From contig NC_079877.1 in the NCBI RefSeq assembly GCF_029227915.1, positions 28,669,851 to 28,733,850 of the forward strand: 64,000 nucleotides of DNA. The letters are read 5' to 3'. A program made the translations under genes and the position numbers. Positions 35,564 through 45,849 of this stretch are shown piece by piece. Origin of the DNA: Hydractinia symbiolongicarpus. Its lineage: Eukaryota; Cnidaria; Hydrozoa; Anthoathecata; Hydractiniidae. Below the pieces are notes generated by a model, which ran no database searches, was not told where the DNA came from, and saw only the letters and a program-made list of their open reading frames with translations. The first letter of the stretch is position 1. Each line of letters opens with the position of its first letter.

Positions 35564-36827
35564 TTAACATGTATTTGTTGGTTCAGTTTTTCGGGTTCTT
35601 AAAAACTCATAATACACTTGACATTCTTTTACACACGACTGTACTTCTAATGGGTAATCGTCCAAGTTTTCAAAATTTTGTAGCTGCTGGACATCATGCT
35701 TGGTAAATCCTGAGCTTTTGAGTGCGCTGTCATGCCAACCATTCCAAACATCCCAATCCAGTATTGGACCAGGTTCCCATTTCAACATATTTTCATCAAA
35801 TGGAAGATTTGTGACTTTGCAGTAGGCTGAAATAGAGAAAGAAATAGAAGAGTTATAAATAAAGTAAAATTTAAAATATTTATATATACAAATTGTGATG
35901 ATTGGACCATAATGATTGACTTTTCCATTTGTGTATAACTTTGTCACAAATGTGAGAGTTTGCGCTAAGTTTAGATTAGCTGTATTTCAAAAGAAATTCC
36001 ATGAATATCCTTATCATGAACTTAATTTCATTTAACCCCAAACTAGTTTCAAATCAATTATTATGTGTAACAATCTATGACTCAAATGAAACAGGTTTGG
36101 TCAAAGCTTGTCTTCCTTGCCAATAATAGTTGCAGTGTTTACTTTATCAATGTTACAAAATTAACAATTCCAAAGCATGTACTCTTAATTTTTAGAACAA
36201 CAAAAGACTACCAATGTGACCTCTTTGCTTCGTTAGTCCAAATTCCCTCCGTCAAACCTAATTTTTGTTAAATAAATTAAAGTTGACCGGAGCAAAGTTA
36301 CCTTCCATTGTTTCAGCCGGGTTCGCCAACAAATCATCTGCATCAATAATCACCGGTTGCTGGTCTAACCGGTTTATAATGAACTGATACAAATCATACA
36401 TTTGCTTAAATCCAGCTTCGACTGGATCGAAAAAATCCCATCCGGTTAGTTGTGTATTTACCGACGCTTTATACAAACTGACAACTGTTTTTTTAGGATT
36501 TCGGATCAAAAATGTGTGTTGAAAGTTTTTCAGTTCGTCCTTTAGCATTTCATCAAAATGATTCTCGATAGCGTACGCCATGTCCTTTGAAAATATGACC
36601 TCTATACCGTCGAATTCCTTGGTCAGTTTTTTACATGTATCCAAGTATGATGCTTTCAAATCTACCGGACTACTTTCGTATCTGCAACTTTGTCGTTCCG
36701 GACCGAAATAGTAACTTCTTGAATAGGGTTCATGAAATATCTTGGAGTGATTGATTTCCATTATTGATCGTTCAAATGCTGTTGAGATACACCGAGGTGC
36801 AGTCCACAAAAAAACCTTCTTTGTCAT
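35564..36827 (-). CDS. P-loop sulfotransferase-like protein
   Basis: Two exons, 36302-36827 and 35564-35826, join in phase 1 (donor AAG|GTAACT, acceptor TTTCAG) to give 262 residues. The N terminus VFLWTAPRCISTAFERSI carries the 5'-phosphosulfate-binding loop motif of sulfotransferase-type P-loop proteins (residues 5-22). The second block, TFLIRNPKKTVVSLYK (105-120), matches the 3'-phosphate-binding region RxPxxxxxS. EPGPILDWDVWNGWHDSAL in the second exon is typical of a subfamily that databases often label branched-chain-aminotransferase-like in cnidarians; it contains no aminotransferase domain. PAPS-dependent sulfation of a small molecule is inferred; the substrate is unknown. No signal peptide or membrane anchor is seen, so it is probably cytosolic. 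Confidence 0.8.
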
Positions 36828-36839
36828 ATTGCTACCAGG

Positions 36840-37280
36840 ATTTGTCGCACTCTATAACGAATGATGAAACTAGTATAATAAGAATTTATATATAATTAAA
36901 AATAAAGAATAACATATAAGCAATGTATTTATATTACAAATAGATCTAAACACTTCGGCGAACGTATGTAAAAATGTAGTTACTGCGTCATCGCTAGGCG
37001 AAATATTCCGCGCGGCACGGAATAATCAATGATTGCAAGTAGCGAAAATTTCCGACATTCAAAGATAGAAATCAATGCTACTTTTAAATGATGAAACTTC
37101 TCTGCGCTTGGCATATATCGCCTAGCGGAAATGAGCTATAACACTGTTGTTACCACATGGTACCATTCACTGTTACAACACCGTTATATAAGTTTCCAGT
37201 TTTAAGTTGAATATTTTTACGTATATTCTACATGTAGTAATTAAAGAAGTCAAATTGATTTTATTTTACTGTCGAATTAT
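36840..37280. other. Upstream flank of the sulfotransferase-like gene
   Basis: Probable 5' UTR and promoter on the minus strand; no specific motif is supported. Confidence 0.35.
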
Positions 37281-37282
37281 AC

Positions 37283-37316
37283 CTTGGAGGAAAGAATACG
37301 TATTCTTTCCTCCAAG
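37283..37316. mobile_element. 34-bp perfect palindrome with 7-bp direct repeats
   Basis: Same arms as the element at 30411 (CTTGGAGGAAAGAAT) with four extra central bases ACGT, still perfectly palindromic. ATTATAC flanks both sides (37276-37282, 37317-37323) and differs from the flanks of the other copy, so the insertions were independent. Confidence 0.75.
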
Positions 37317-37323
37317 ATTATAC

Positions 37324-39290
37324 CAATAAAAACATTACTACTGGAGTATAATGACGCTGAACAAAAAGAAGTCAGAACAAAGTGACGACAGGTGGTGATG
37401 ATTTTATGCGACAAGATACTTGATTCTTTTACTATTATAACTAGCGTTATTTATAAGTATTATAATTATTTTTTTTATAACTATTTTAACAAATTTTTAG
37501 TTAACCTTAGAATTAAACCTTAAAATACTCGATATTATTCAAGAATTCGTCATAGTTGGCTATTTTTGCGTCTCTCAAACAGTTAATGAAGAAGCAGTCC
37601 TATAAACCTCCAGACGTGTAATTTTTCAACAGGATTGTTGTCGATAGCTTCTTTATAAAGACAAGAGTGAGTGAGCGCAATTTAGACGCATGACTGCGTG
37701 CTGCTGAAAGTTTAGTATCCGAAGTTTTTATTGTTCAAAAAAGCGACCATAAAATAATGTTGTCTTAAAATTTCTATCGATGATTGTAAACTCTGACTCA
37801 TTTATACAAATCTCTTGTGAACAAAGATTTGACAATATAAAAAAACAGACCTTGTTATGACGATTTTTTCTGATCCGGAACGAAGTATAGACAATAATGT
37901 TACCTTTAATATCTTATCTTCCTTCTTTTTTTTACCTTTTCTTTCCTTTTGCTTTTTCTTGTGTGTCACGGGTTAAAAAATGGCGCAGATTAACTGTACT
38001 GTTATTTTTAAAATAGATTTTTACTATTAAATTGACGTTTTCATATTTAATGTGAGAAAATATAGTCAAGCTTTTCATTGCGAAAACACGTCCGCCTGAA
38101 CCAGATGGTGCCGTTTTTGTTTTTACTTTTTCCTCAACTTATCACCCTTCTTCGCAGATAATAAGAATACTATATATTGGTATTTTTTAAAGGACAGAAA
38201 GAGAGAGAGAGAGAGAGAGAGATTTCCAAAACACGCTTATTGCCTGTAAATTAAAATACATCTTAATGTAATGTTTAGCCAAAACTTTTACTAACTTTTA
38301 GGAACTGGTAACGAAATGTAAATAGTATCTGCGGAGGAGGACTCAATATAACCATATGTTCGAAAAAAATATGTGCATAGTAAAAATATTTTTAATTGCA
38401 AATTATTTCTCTTAGTCATCATAAAGAAAATTGAACGAACATGCAGAGAACTCTTTTCCTTTTTCATTTTTTTGTTTGTTTCATATCCTTTACATCCGCG
38501 TAGTTAACTTTATAAAATAATAATTCTATAGGCCAGATGTAAATAAAACACATATAGCAAGAAATCACGAAAACTAAACGGTATCTTCACTTATACACAT
38601 CTGTTTTTTGCTTCGTGAATGGAACTTTTACTAAAGAAGATTAAAGAAAGGAAAAAGAAAAAATCCCTGCAAAAAATTACGTTTAATTTCATCGCGTAGC
38701 ATACTTTAAATACTATACAGCTGCAGTGATAGAAGGGAAAGTCTAGTTAACTTTATTTCAGGGCCATTTTCCATGACGGATAACGATTCAGGTGCATAGA
38801 AACCCTGAGGACGAAGACGGACTTAAACCTTTACGGTTTAGACAATAATCTCCAATTGCACATTTTTTTCTCTCGGCAAACTTCATTAATTAAGGTCCAC
38901 AGTATCCAGGCTAAACACTACCAGGAGCCTCTGTGAGTAGTATTTTAGGAGCCAGAACATTTTGCTGGTAATTAAAATGTTGAGTGCAAAGGTTGTGTTA
39001 ATTAATCACGGAGACTTATCGGGTAAGAAATGTTGTGCCGTTAAGCTGATGACCCTGCCTGTTTTTGTCTATCTAGCCATAGAGGTACCTAGCTATAGAA
39101 TCGCTAATGGCTAGCTACCAGAACATCAGAAAGGCAGAAGATACTGTTTTAATAACGGTTGGTCAACGGAACTTGGATTGTAGGAGGCCCTTAACTCTGT
39201 TTTTACCGGCATAAATTTAGATAGCTATGTTGAATAAACAAGATTTCAATGGTTACAAACTTTTACAAAATTAGAAAGTAAAAGCCGGTC
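37324..39290. other. Intergenic, no gene seen
   Basis: Contains a (GA)n run at about 38197-38222. No coding region or other repeat is recognised. Confidence 0.45.
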
Positions 39291-39294
39291 CAGG

Positions 39295-42200
39295 CCTTGC
39301 AGTTAGCTATGTCTTGCAGTTGGTTATATCTTGAAGTTAGTTATATCTTGAAGTTAGTTATATCTTGCAGTTGGCTATATCTTGCAGTTAGTTATATCTT
39401 GCAGTTAGTTATATCTTGCAGTTAGTTATATCTTCCAGTTAGTTAGATCTTGCAGTTGGTTATATCTTGAAGTTAGTTATATCTTGCAGTTGGCTATATC
39501 TTGCAGTTAGTTATATCTTGCAGTTAGCTATGTCTTGCAGTTAGTTATATCTTGCAGTTAGTTATATCTTGCAATTAGTTATATCTTGCAGTTGGGTATA
39601 CCTTGCAGTTAGTTATGTCTTGCAGTTAGTTATATCTTGCAGTTTGTTATATCTTGCAGTTAGCTATGTCTTGCAGTTGGTTATATCTTGAAGTTAGTTA
39701 TATCTTGAAGTTAGTTATATCTTGCAGTTAGTTATATCTTGCAGTTAGTTATATCTTGCAGTTAGGTATATCTTGCAGTTAGTTAGATCTTGCAGTTGGT
39801 TATATCTTGCAGTTGTCTATATCTTGCAGTTAGTTATATCTTGCAGTTAGCTATGTCTTGCAGTTAGTTATATCTTGCAGTTAGTTATATCTTGCAGTTA
39901 GTTATATCTTGCAGTTAGTTATATCTTGCAATTAGTTATATCTTGCAGTTGGTTATATCTCGCAGTTAGTTATATCTTGCAGTTGGTTATATCTCGCAGT
40001 TAGTTATATCTTGCTGTTAGTTATATCTTGCAGTTAGTTATATCTCGCAGTTAGTTATATCTTGCAGTTGGTTATATCTCGCAGTTAGTTATATCTTGCA
40101 GTTAGTTATATCTTGCAGTTAGTTATATCTCGCAGTTAGTTATATCTTGCAGTTGGTTATATCTCGCAGTTAGTTATATCTTGCAGTTAGTTATATCTTG
40201 CAGTTAGTTATATCTTGCAGTTAGTTATATTTTGCAGTTGGTTATATCTCGCAGTTAGTTATATCTTGCAGTTAGTTATGTCTTGCAGTTAGTTATATCT
40301 TGCAGTTTGTTATATCTTGCAGTTAGCTATGTCTTGCAGTTGGTTATATCTTGAAGTTAGTTATATCTTGAAGTTAGTTATATCTTGCAGTTGGCTATAT
40401 CTTGCAGTTAGTTATATCTTGCAGTTAGCTATGTCTTGCAGTTAGTTATATCTTGCAGTTAGTTATATCTTGCAGTTAGTTATATCTTGCAGTTAGTTAT
40501 ATCTTGCAGTTAGTTATATCTTGCAGTTAGTTATATCTTGCAGTTAGTTATATCTTGCAGTTAGTTATATCTTGCAGTTAGTTATATCTTGCAGTTAGTT
40601 AGATCTTGCAGTTGGTTATATCTTGCAGTTGGCTATATCTTGCAGTTAGTTATATCTTGCAGTTAGCTATGTCTTGCAGTTAGTTATATCTTGCAGTTAG
40701 TTATATCTTGCAGTTAGTTATATCTTGCAGTTAGTTATATCTTGCAGTTAGTTATATCTTGCAGTTAGTTATATCTTGCAGTTGGCTATATCTTGCAGTT
40801 AGTTATATCTTGCAGTTAGTTATATCTTGCAGTTGGTTATATCTCGCAGTTAGTTATATCTTGCAGTTAGTTATATCTTGCAATTAGTTATATCTTGCAG
40901 TTAGTTATATCTTGCAGTTGGTTATATTTTGCAGTTAGTTATATCTTGCAGTTAGTTATATCTTGCAGTTAGTTATATCTTGCAGTTGGTTATATCTCGC
41001 AGTTAGTTATATCTTGCAGTTAGTTATGTCTTGCAGTTAGTTATATCTTGCAGTTTGTTATATCTTGCAATTAGTTATATCTTGCAGTTGGCTATATCTT
41101 GCAGTTAGTTATATCTTGCAGTTAGTTATGTCTTGCAGTTAGTTATATCTTGCAGTTAGTTATATCTTGCAATTAGTTATATCTTGCAGTTGGCTATATC
41201 TTGCAGTTAGTTATATCTTGCAGTTAGTTATATCTTGCAGTTAGTTATATCTCGCAGTTGGTTATATCTTGCAGTTAGTTATATCTTGCAGTTAGTTATA
41301 TCTTGCAGTTGGTTATATCTTGCAGTTGGTTATATCTCGCAGTTAGTTATATCTTGCAGTTAGTTATATCTTGCAATTAGTTATATCTTGCAGTTAGTTA
41401 TATCTTGCAGTTGGTTATATTTTGCAGTTGGTTATATCTTGCAATTAGTTATATCTTGCAGTTGGCTATATCTTGCAGTTAGTTATATCTTGCAGTTAGT
41501 TATGTCTTGCAGTTAGTTATATCTTGCAGTTAGTTATATCTTGCAATTAGTTATATCTTGCAGTTGGCTATATCTTGCAGTTAGTTATATCTTGCAGTTA
41601 GTTATATCTTGCAGTTAGTTATATCTCGCAGTTGGTTATATCTTGCAGTTAGTTATATCTTGCAGTTAGTTATATCTTGCAGTTAGTTATATCTTGCAGT
41701 TGGTTATATCTTGCAGTTGGTTATATCTCGCAGTTAGTTATATCTTGCAGTTAGTTATATCTTGCAATTAGTTATATCTTGCAGTTAGTTATATCTTGCA
41801 GTTGGTTATATTTTGCAGTTGGTTATATCTTGCAATTAGTTATATCTTGCAGTTGGTTATATCTCGCAGTTAGTTATATCTTGCAGTTAGTTATATCTTG
41901 CAGTTAGTTATATCTTGCAGTTAGTTATATCTCGCAGTTGGCTATATCTTGCAGTGAGTTATATCTTGCAGTTAGTTATATCTTGTAGTTGGTTATATTT
42001 TGCAGTTAGTTATATCTTGCAGTTGGCTATATCTTGCTGTTAGTTATATCTTGCAGTTAGTTATATCTTGCAGTTGGTTATATCTTGCAGTTAGTTATAT
42101 CTTGCAGTTGGTTATATCTCGCAGTTAGTTATATCTTGCAGTTAGTTATGTCTTGCAGTTAGTTATATCTTGCAGTTAGTTATATCTTGCAGTTAGTTAT

Positions 42201-42363
42201 ATCTTGCAATTAGTTATATCTTGCAGTTGGCTATATTTTGCAGTTAGTTATATCTTGCAGTTAGTTATATCTTGTAGTTGGTTATATTTTGCAGTTAGTT
42301 ATATCTTGCAGTTAGTTATATCTTGCAGTTGGTTATATCGTGCGTTTGGCTATCTCTTGCAGT
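39295..42363. repeat. 3-kb minisatellite of a 17-bp unit
   Basis: About 180 tandem copies of TTAGTTATATCTTGCAG with recurring variants (TTGGTTATATCTCGCAG, TTGGCTATATCTTGCAG, TTAGCTATGTCTTGCAG, AAG in place of CAG). Variant blocks recur at whole multiples of 17: one combination starting TTAGCTATGTC occurs at 39303, 39660 and 40323, that is 357 (21 units) and 663 (39 units) apart. The open frame at 42204-42434 is an artefact of the repeat. Confidence 0.95.
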
Positions 42364-42930
42364 GTCTGATTTTCTTTGATTTTGAAGAAGTATTTTCCCA
42401 TTCTTCACGTACTAATAATCATTCAATAATATAAAAAAAACATTTGGCTTGTATCGCTTGATTATTCTACTAAGAACTAAATGTTATGTGATAAAAAACA
42501 TATAATTGTCACTAAGTTATGACATAATTTGTCAGAAGAAGACAGGACAGGACAGGGATTTTCAAAAACATGTTGTTTCGCAATTTTAAGTTTTAAATGA
42601 TTTACCCGCATAATACAACAGTCTTTTTTTCAAACACTTATGAATAATGTATCAATCAAGTTTATTTTTCACACAAGTTGTAGGAATGTATGTTTGGCTT
42701 ATTCTCGGGGGAAATGATCCTACTCGTGCATTTATAATATAAAGACAGCTCTCATGCGTGTTCCCCTCGGCGTAGTTACTCGTATAGTCTTTATTACCCT
42801 GCACTCACTTTCCCAAAAACTATTTATTTGCATTGATTGGCAAGTGTCGTTTTTTTCCTACGATGTTGAACAGGCCCGGTTTTGAAAGAAAGAGGAAGGA
42901 AGAAATGCTCTACTTTTTTGCTGAAATAGT
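42364..42930. other. Spacer between two tandem arrays
   Basis: Non-coding AT-rich sequence, nothing recognised. Confidence 0.4.
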
Positions 42931-42936
42931 TAGCAT

Positions 42937-43196
42937 AGTTAGTTGGTTAATAGATGGCTACGGCTGATTATAGTTGGCTATAGTTGGATAATAGTTGGCT
43001 GCGGTTAGCTATAGTTGACTACAGTTTGCTATAGTTGGCTATAGTTGGCTACAGGTAGCTATAGTTGGTTATAATTGGCTTTAGTTAGCTATAGTTGGCT
43101 ATAGTTAGCTATAGTTGGCTATAGTTGGCGAAAATTGGCTATAGCTGGATAATAGTTAAAAAATAGTTGGCTACGGTTGGCTATAGTTGGCTATAT
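42937..43196. repeat. 10-bp tandem array (TATAGTTGGC)n
   Basis: About 25 degenerate copies of a 10-bp unit. The unit shares AGTTGGCTATA with a common variant of the 17-bp minisatellite ending 570 bp earlier. Confidence 0.85.
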
Positions 43197-43680
43197 TATA
43201 AAAGTTGAAGAAAAAAATTCAGTGTCTTTTTACATTCTATAATTTTAATCGTGCTCATTTTCATTCAAACATATGGTTCTGCATTTCGCAGATAACTTTG
43301 TTGCCAGTTTGTCGCGGAAAGAAACATGTTATTATGCTTACCGATAAAATAACAGTTATGAGTGTTTCAAGTGATGGTTAAAGAAGAACTTGTGCAAATA
43401 ACCCATTGGTGAGGACAATCATTAGAAATATTTATATTACAAAAAATACACAATATAATATACAATATAATATAACGATATAAAATAATTAGATATTTCT
43501 TACCGACACATCAGAATTACTTTCGCTAAAAATTTTCAGAAAATGCAATGCACAACATCAAAAGCAAAAAAGTAACTTTTAGAAACATGATATTATTTTT
43601 TTACATTATTAAGATACTGCAACCAAAAGTCTCTTTACTTTCAAAGCATTAAAAATAATTTGAATTTATATTACAAAAAA
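43197..43680. other. Downstream flank of the dioxygenase gene
   Basis: AT-rich with a short AATATAATATA run near 43450; probably 3' UTR and intergenic. Confidence 0.4.
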
Positions 43681-43682
43681 AA

Positions 43683-45734
43683 TCACTCATCAATTAAACC
43701 AACCACTAGTTTTCTCGCTCCTTGATAACTCATTCGTCCATGTTGCACTAACAAATCATCCAGAACTATCAAATCTCCCTTTTCCCACTGAATTCCGACA
43801 GCTAATTTCCATTGAGCAATTCGATGCTGTTGTATAAACCCCAACTCCATTTCTTCACCATCACCATAAGTCATATGAAAAGGCAATTCTTCTGTTTTTA
43901 ATTCAGGTTGATCATAAAAATCTGGATGATTAAAATAAAACGAATTGTGCATTGCTGGTATTTGATTGAACCAGATTTTTTCATTTGTTTCTGGATGTGT
44001 TATAAAAGCATCACCAATATGCCAACTTGTTAAGGTACCATCTGAATGCCATTTCCATTCGCTGTTTAAAGACTTCAGAACTTCTTCTGCACACTAAAAA
44101 AAAGAATACAGAGATTATTATTCGCCTAGAAAGTTGCAAAAGAGAAGTGTTTTAAAAGAAGGTAAAAGAATGTAAGTGAGTAACTCAAGCATCATAAAAA
44201 TAAAACAGAACGATCACAGTGGAACAAAATATTGTTCTCTGTGTTAACAATATGAAATAAGAGAATTTAGCTATCATGTTCAGCGCCTTATTCTGTACAT
44301 TGTGTACATTTTAACCATTTTACCTGATCACAATATTTAAAGAACTTAATATCCATGGACACCCTAACTACCAAATTAATATAATTTACAGAATCATATT
44401 AATAAGTTTTAAGTTCAGTAAAGAATTCATCAATTAAAGCAAAGGAAACAGAACACTTCCTAGCCCAAACTTTGTTGGCTCTAAGTGAAAACATTTTGAG
44501 AAGATCGTATCAGTAAAAAAATTAAGGCTGACGAAATTCACAAATTATTTTTAGGCCGATGAAGCTGTGACAAAATTTTAAGGTCACGAAACTTTGAGGC
44601 AACAAAATATTAAAGCCGAAAAAATTTAAGCCCAAAAGTTTGATTCGTTAAAGTAGGTTACCTCTTTTGAATCAGTCTCAAATATTGACTGCCATGACAT
44701 ATAATCCGAATTCTCACGAGTTCCATAATTCCTAATATATCGGATTTTTTTTTCATCCACCTTTTTGACAAATATTGGATCAAGCTCTCTCAATAATTCC
44801 CTGTTGAAACAAATCGGAGTTTCTCCATCAATTGCTGAAGGGGTGATGCAGCAGAACATTATCTAAAGAATCTATATTATAATACCCGTATGCGTCTGTC
44901 TATCACGCAAAATGGTACCGCAAGTAGCTAGATGCACGCAATGCGATATAAAAAGAACGGGCGAACCCGTGGATTTTTCCACAGGCTACCAAATAGTTTG
45001 TAATAAGTAGCTATGATACGCCACAACGAGACTACACCAGAACGACTAGAAGTAGCTAGATATAGAACAAAAAAAAGAAAGTAAATAACAATAAATAAAA
45101 TGCAATAAACACTAACATCAACAACAGCAATGAATAACAACAAATCAAAGCCAACCTTCGTTTTGACTGCTCGTGTTAATAAAGAGACAACAGACCCTGA
45201 GAAGGTTAATAGCTACACAACAATGCACAACAATAACAAAAGGTTTACCTTTTTGGGGAACCATTTGACGTACGACATCTCATTATGCAAATCAATACTA
45301 ATTTCCTTGGGTTCGTTACTTGCTTCATACACTTTATCAACTAAGGTATCCCTGCTGGCGATACCACCTACGTATGGCATCATTTTAAAACCTGTGCCTT
45401 TAACTATTCGATTAAAGTCGTGTTCGTTCTCGATTGGAAGACCTTTAAATAATATCGCGCTGCTGCTTTGCAGATTAGCGTCTATGTATTCTCGTACTGC
45501 GGTAGCAACTTTACTTTTGTCACCTTTGAAGTGAACAGCTTTTAGGTTTGGGTTGTGTCTGTAGCTTAAAAATTCTGGCATATCTTTATGAGAAGAGCCT
45601 GGCAGAAACTTCCGACCATTGATGCGTGAACCATGTTGCTTAAGACTTGTGTTGAACTCTACTGGCACAAAAGATGCAAGTCGCTTAAACACTGTCTGTA
45701 ATTTAACTCGATTAAGTTGTGCTTGGCGAAACAT
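43683..45734 (-). CDS. TauD/TfdA-family Fe(II)/2-oxoglutarate dioxygenase
   Basis: Three phase-0 exons: 45249-45734, 44662-44862 and 43683-44093, giving 365 residues. Iron ligands H150 and E152 lie in IDLHNEMSY and H347 in LLVQHGRMSY; R356 in GARKLV is placed to bind 2-oxoglutarate. T177 in DGETPI matches the conserved threonine after the Gly-rich turn. This order and spacing fit the clavaminate-synthase-like branch of the family. The first 25 residues are rich in Arg and Lys and nearly free of acids, suggesting a mitochondrial presequence. The chosen start is the only ATG of the first-exon frame; an acceptor-like TTGTCTAG about 40 bases upstream hints at a 5' UTR intron. Substrate unknown; hydroxylation of a small molecule is inferred. 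A short interspersed repeat lies in the first intron. Confidence 0.85.
44878..44997 (-). repeat. Short interspersed element (CCCGTGG hairpin family), inverted
   Basis: The reverse complement of this segment matches the elements at 10150-10510: CCTGTGGAAAAATCCACGGG, CGCCCGTTC, a TGCGTGATAGACAGACGCATACGGG block and an ATTATAATA end. It lies in the first intron of the dioxygenase gene. Confidence 0.65.
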
Positions 45735-45849
45735 AACTTTCCCTTGTCCTCTAATACTGGAATTGCTAGACAATGAGAAAAAAAAAATTGTATAACATAT
45801 GTAGCTATAGATGCTATAAGATGATATTAAACCACTGAACAGAAGCAAA

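Noticed and set aside
42204-42434. Open frame within the 17-bp minisatellite
   Set aside because: Read-through of the tandem repeat with no protein-like composition.
45130-45534. Plus-strand 134-codon frame
   Set aside because: Antisense shadow of the dioxygenase first exon.
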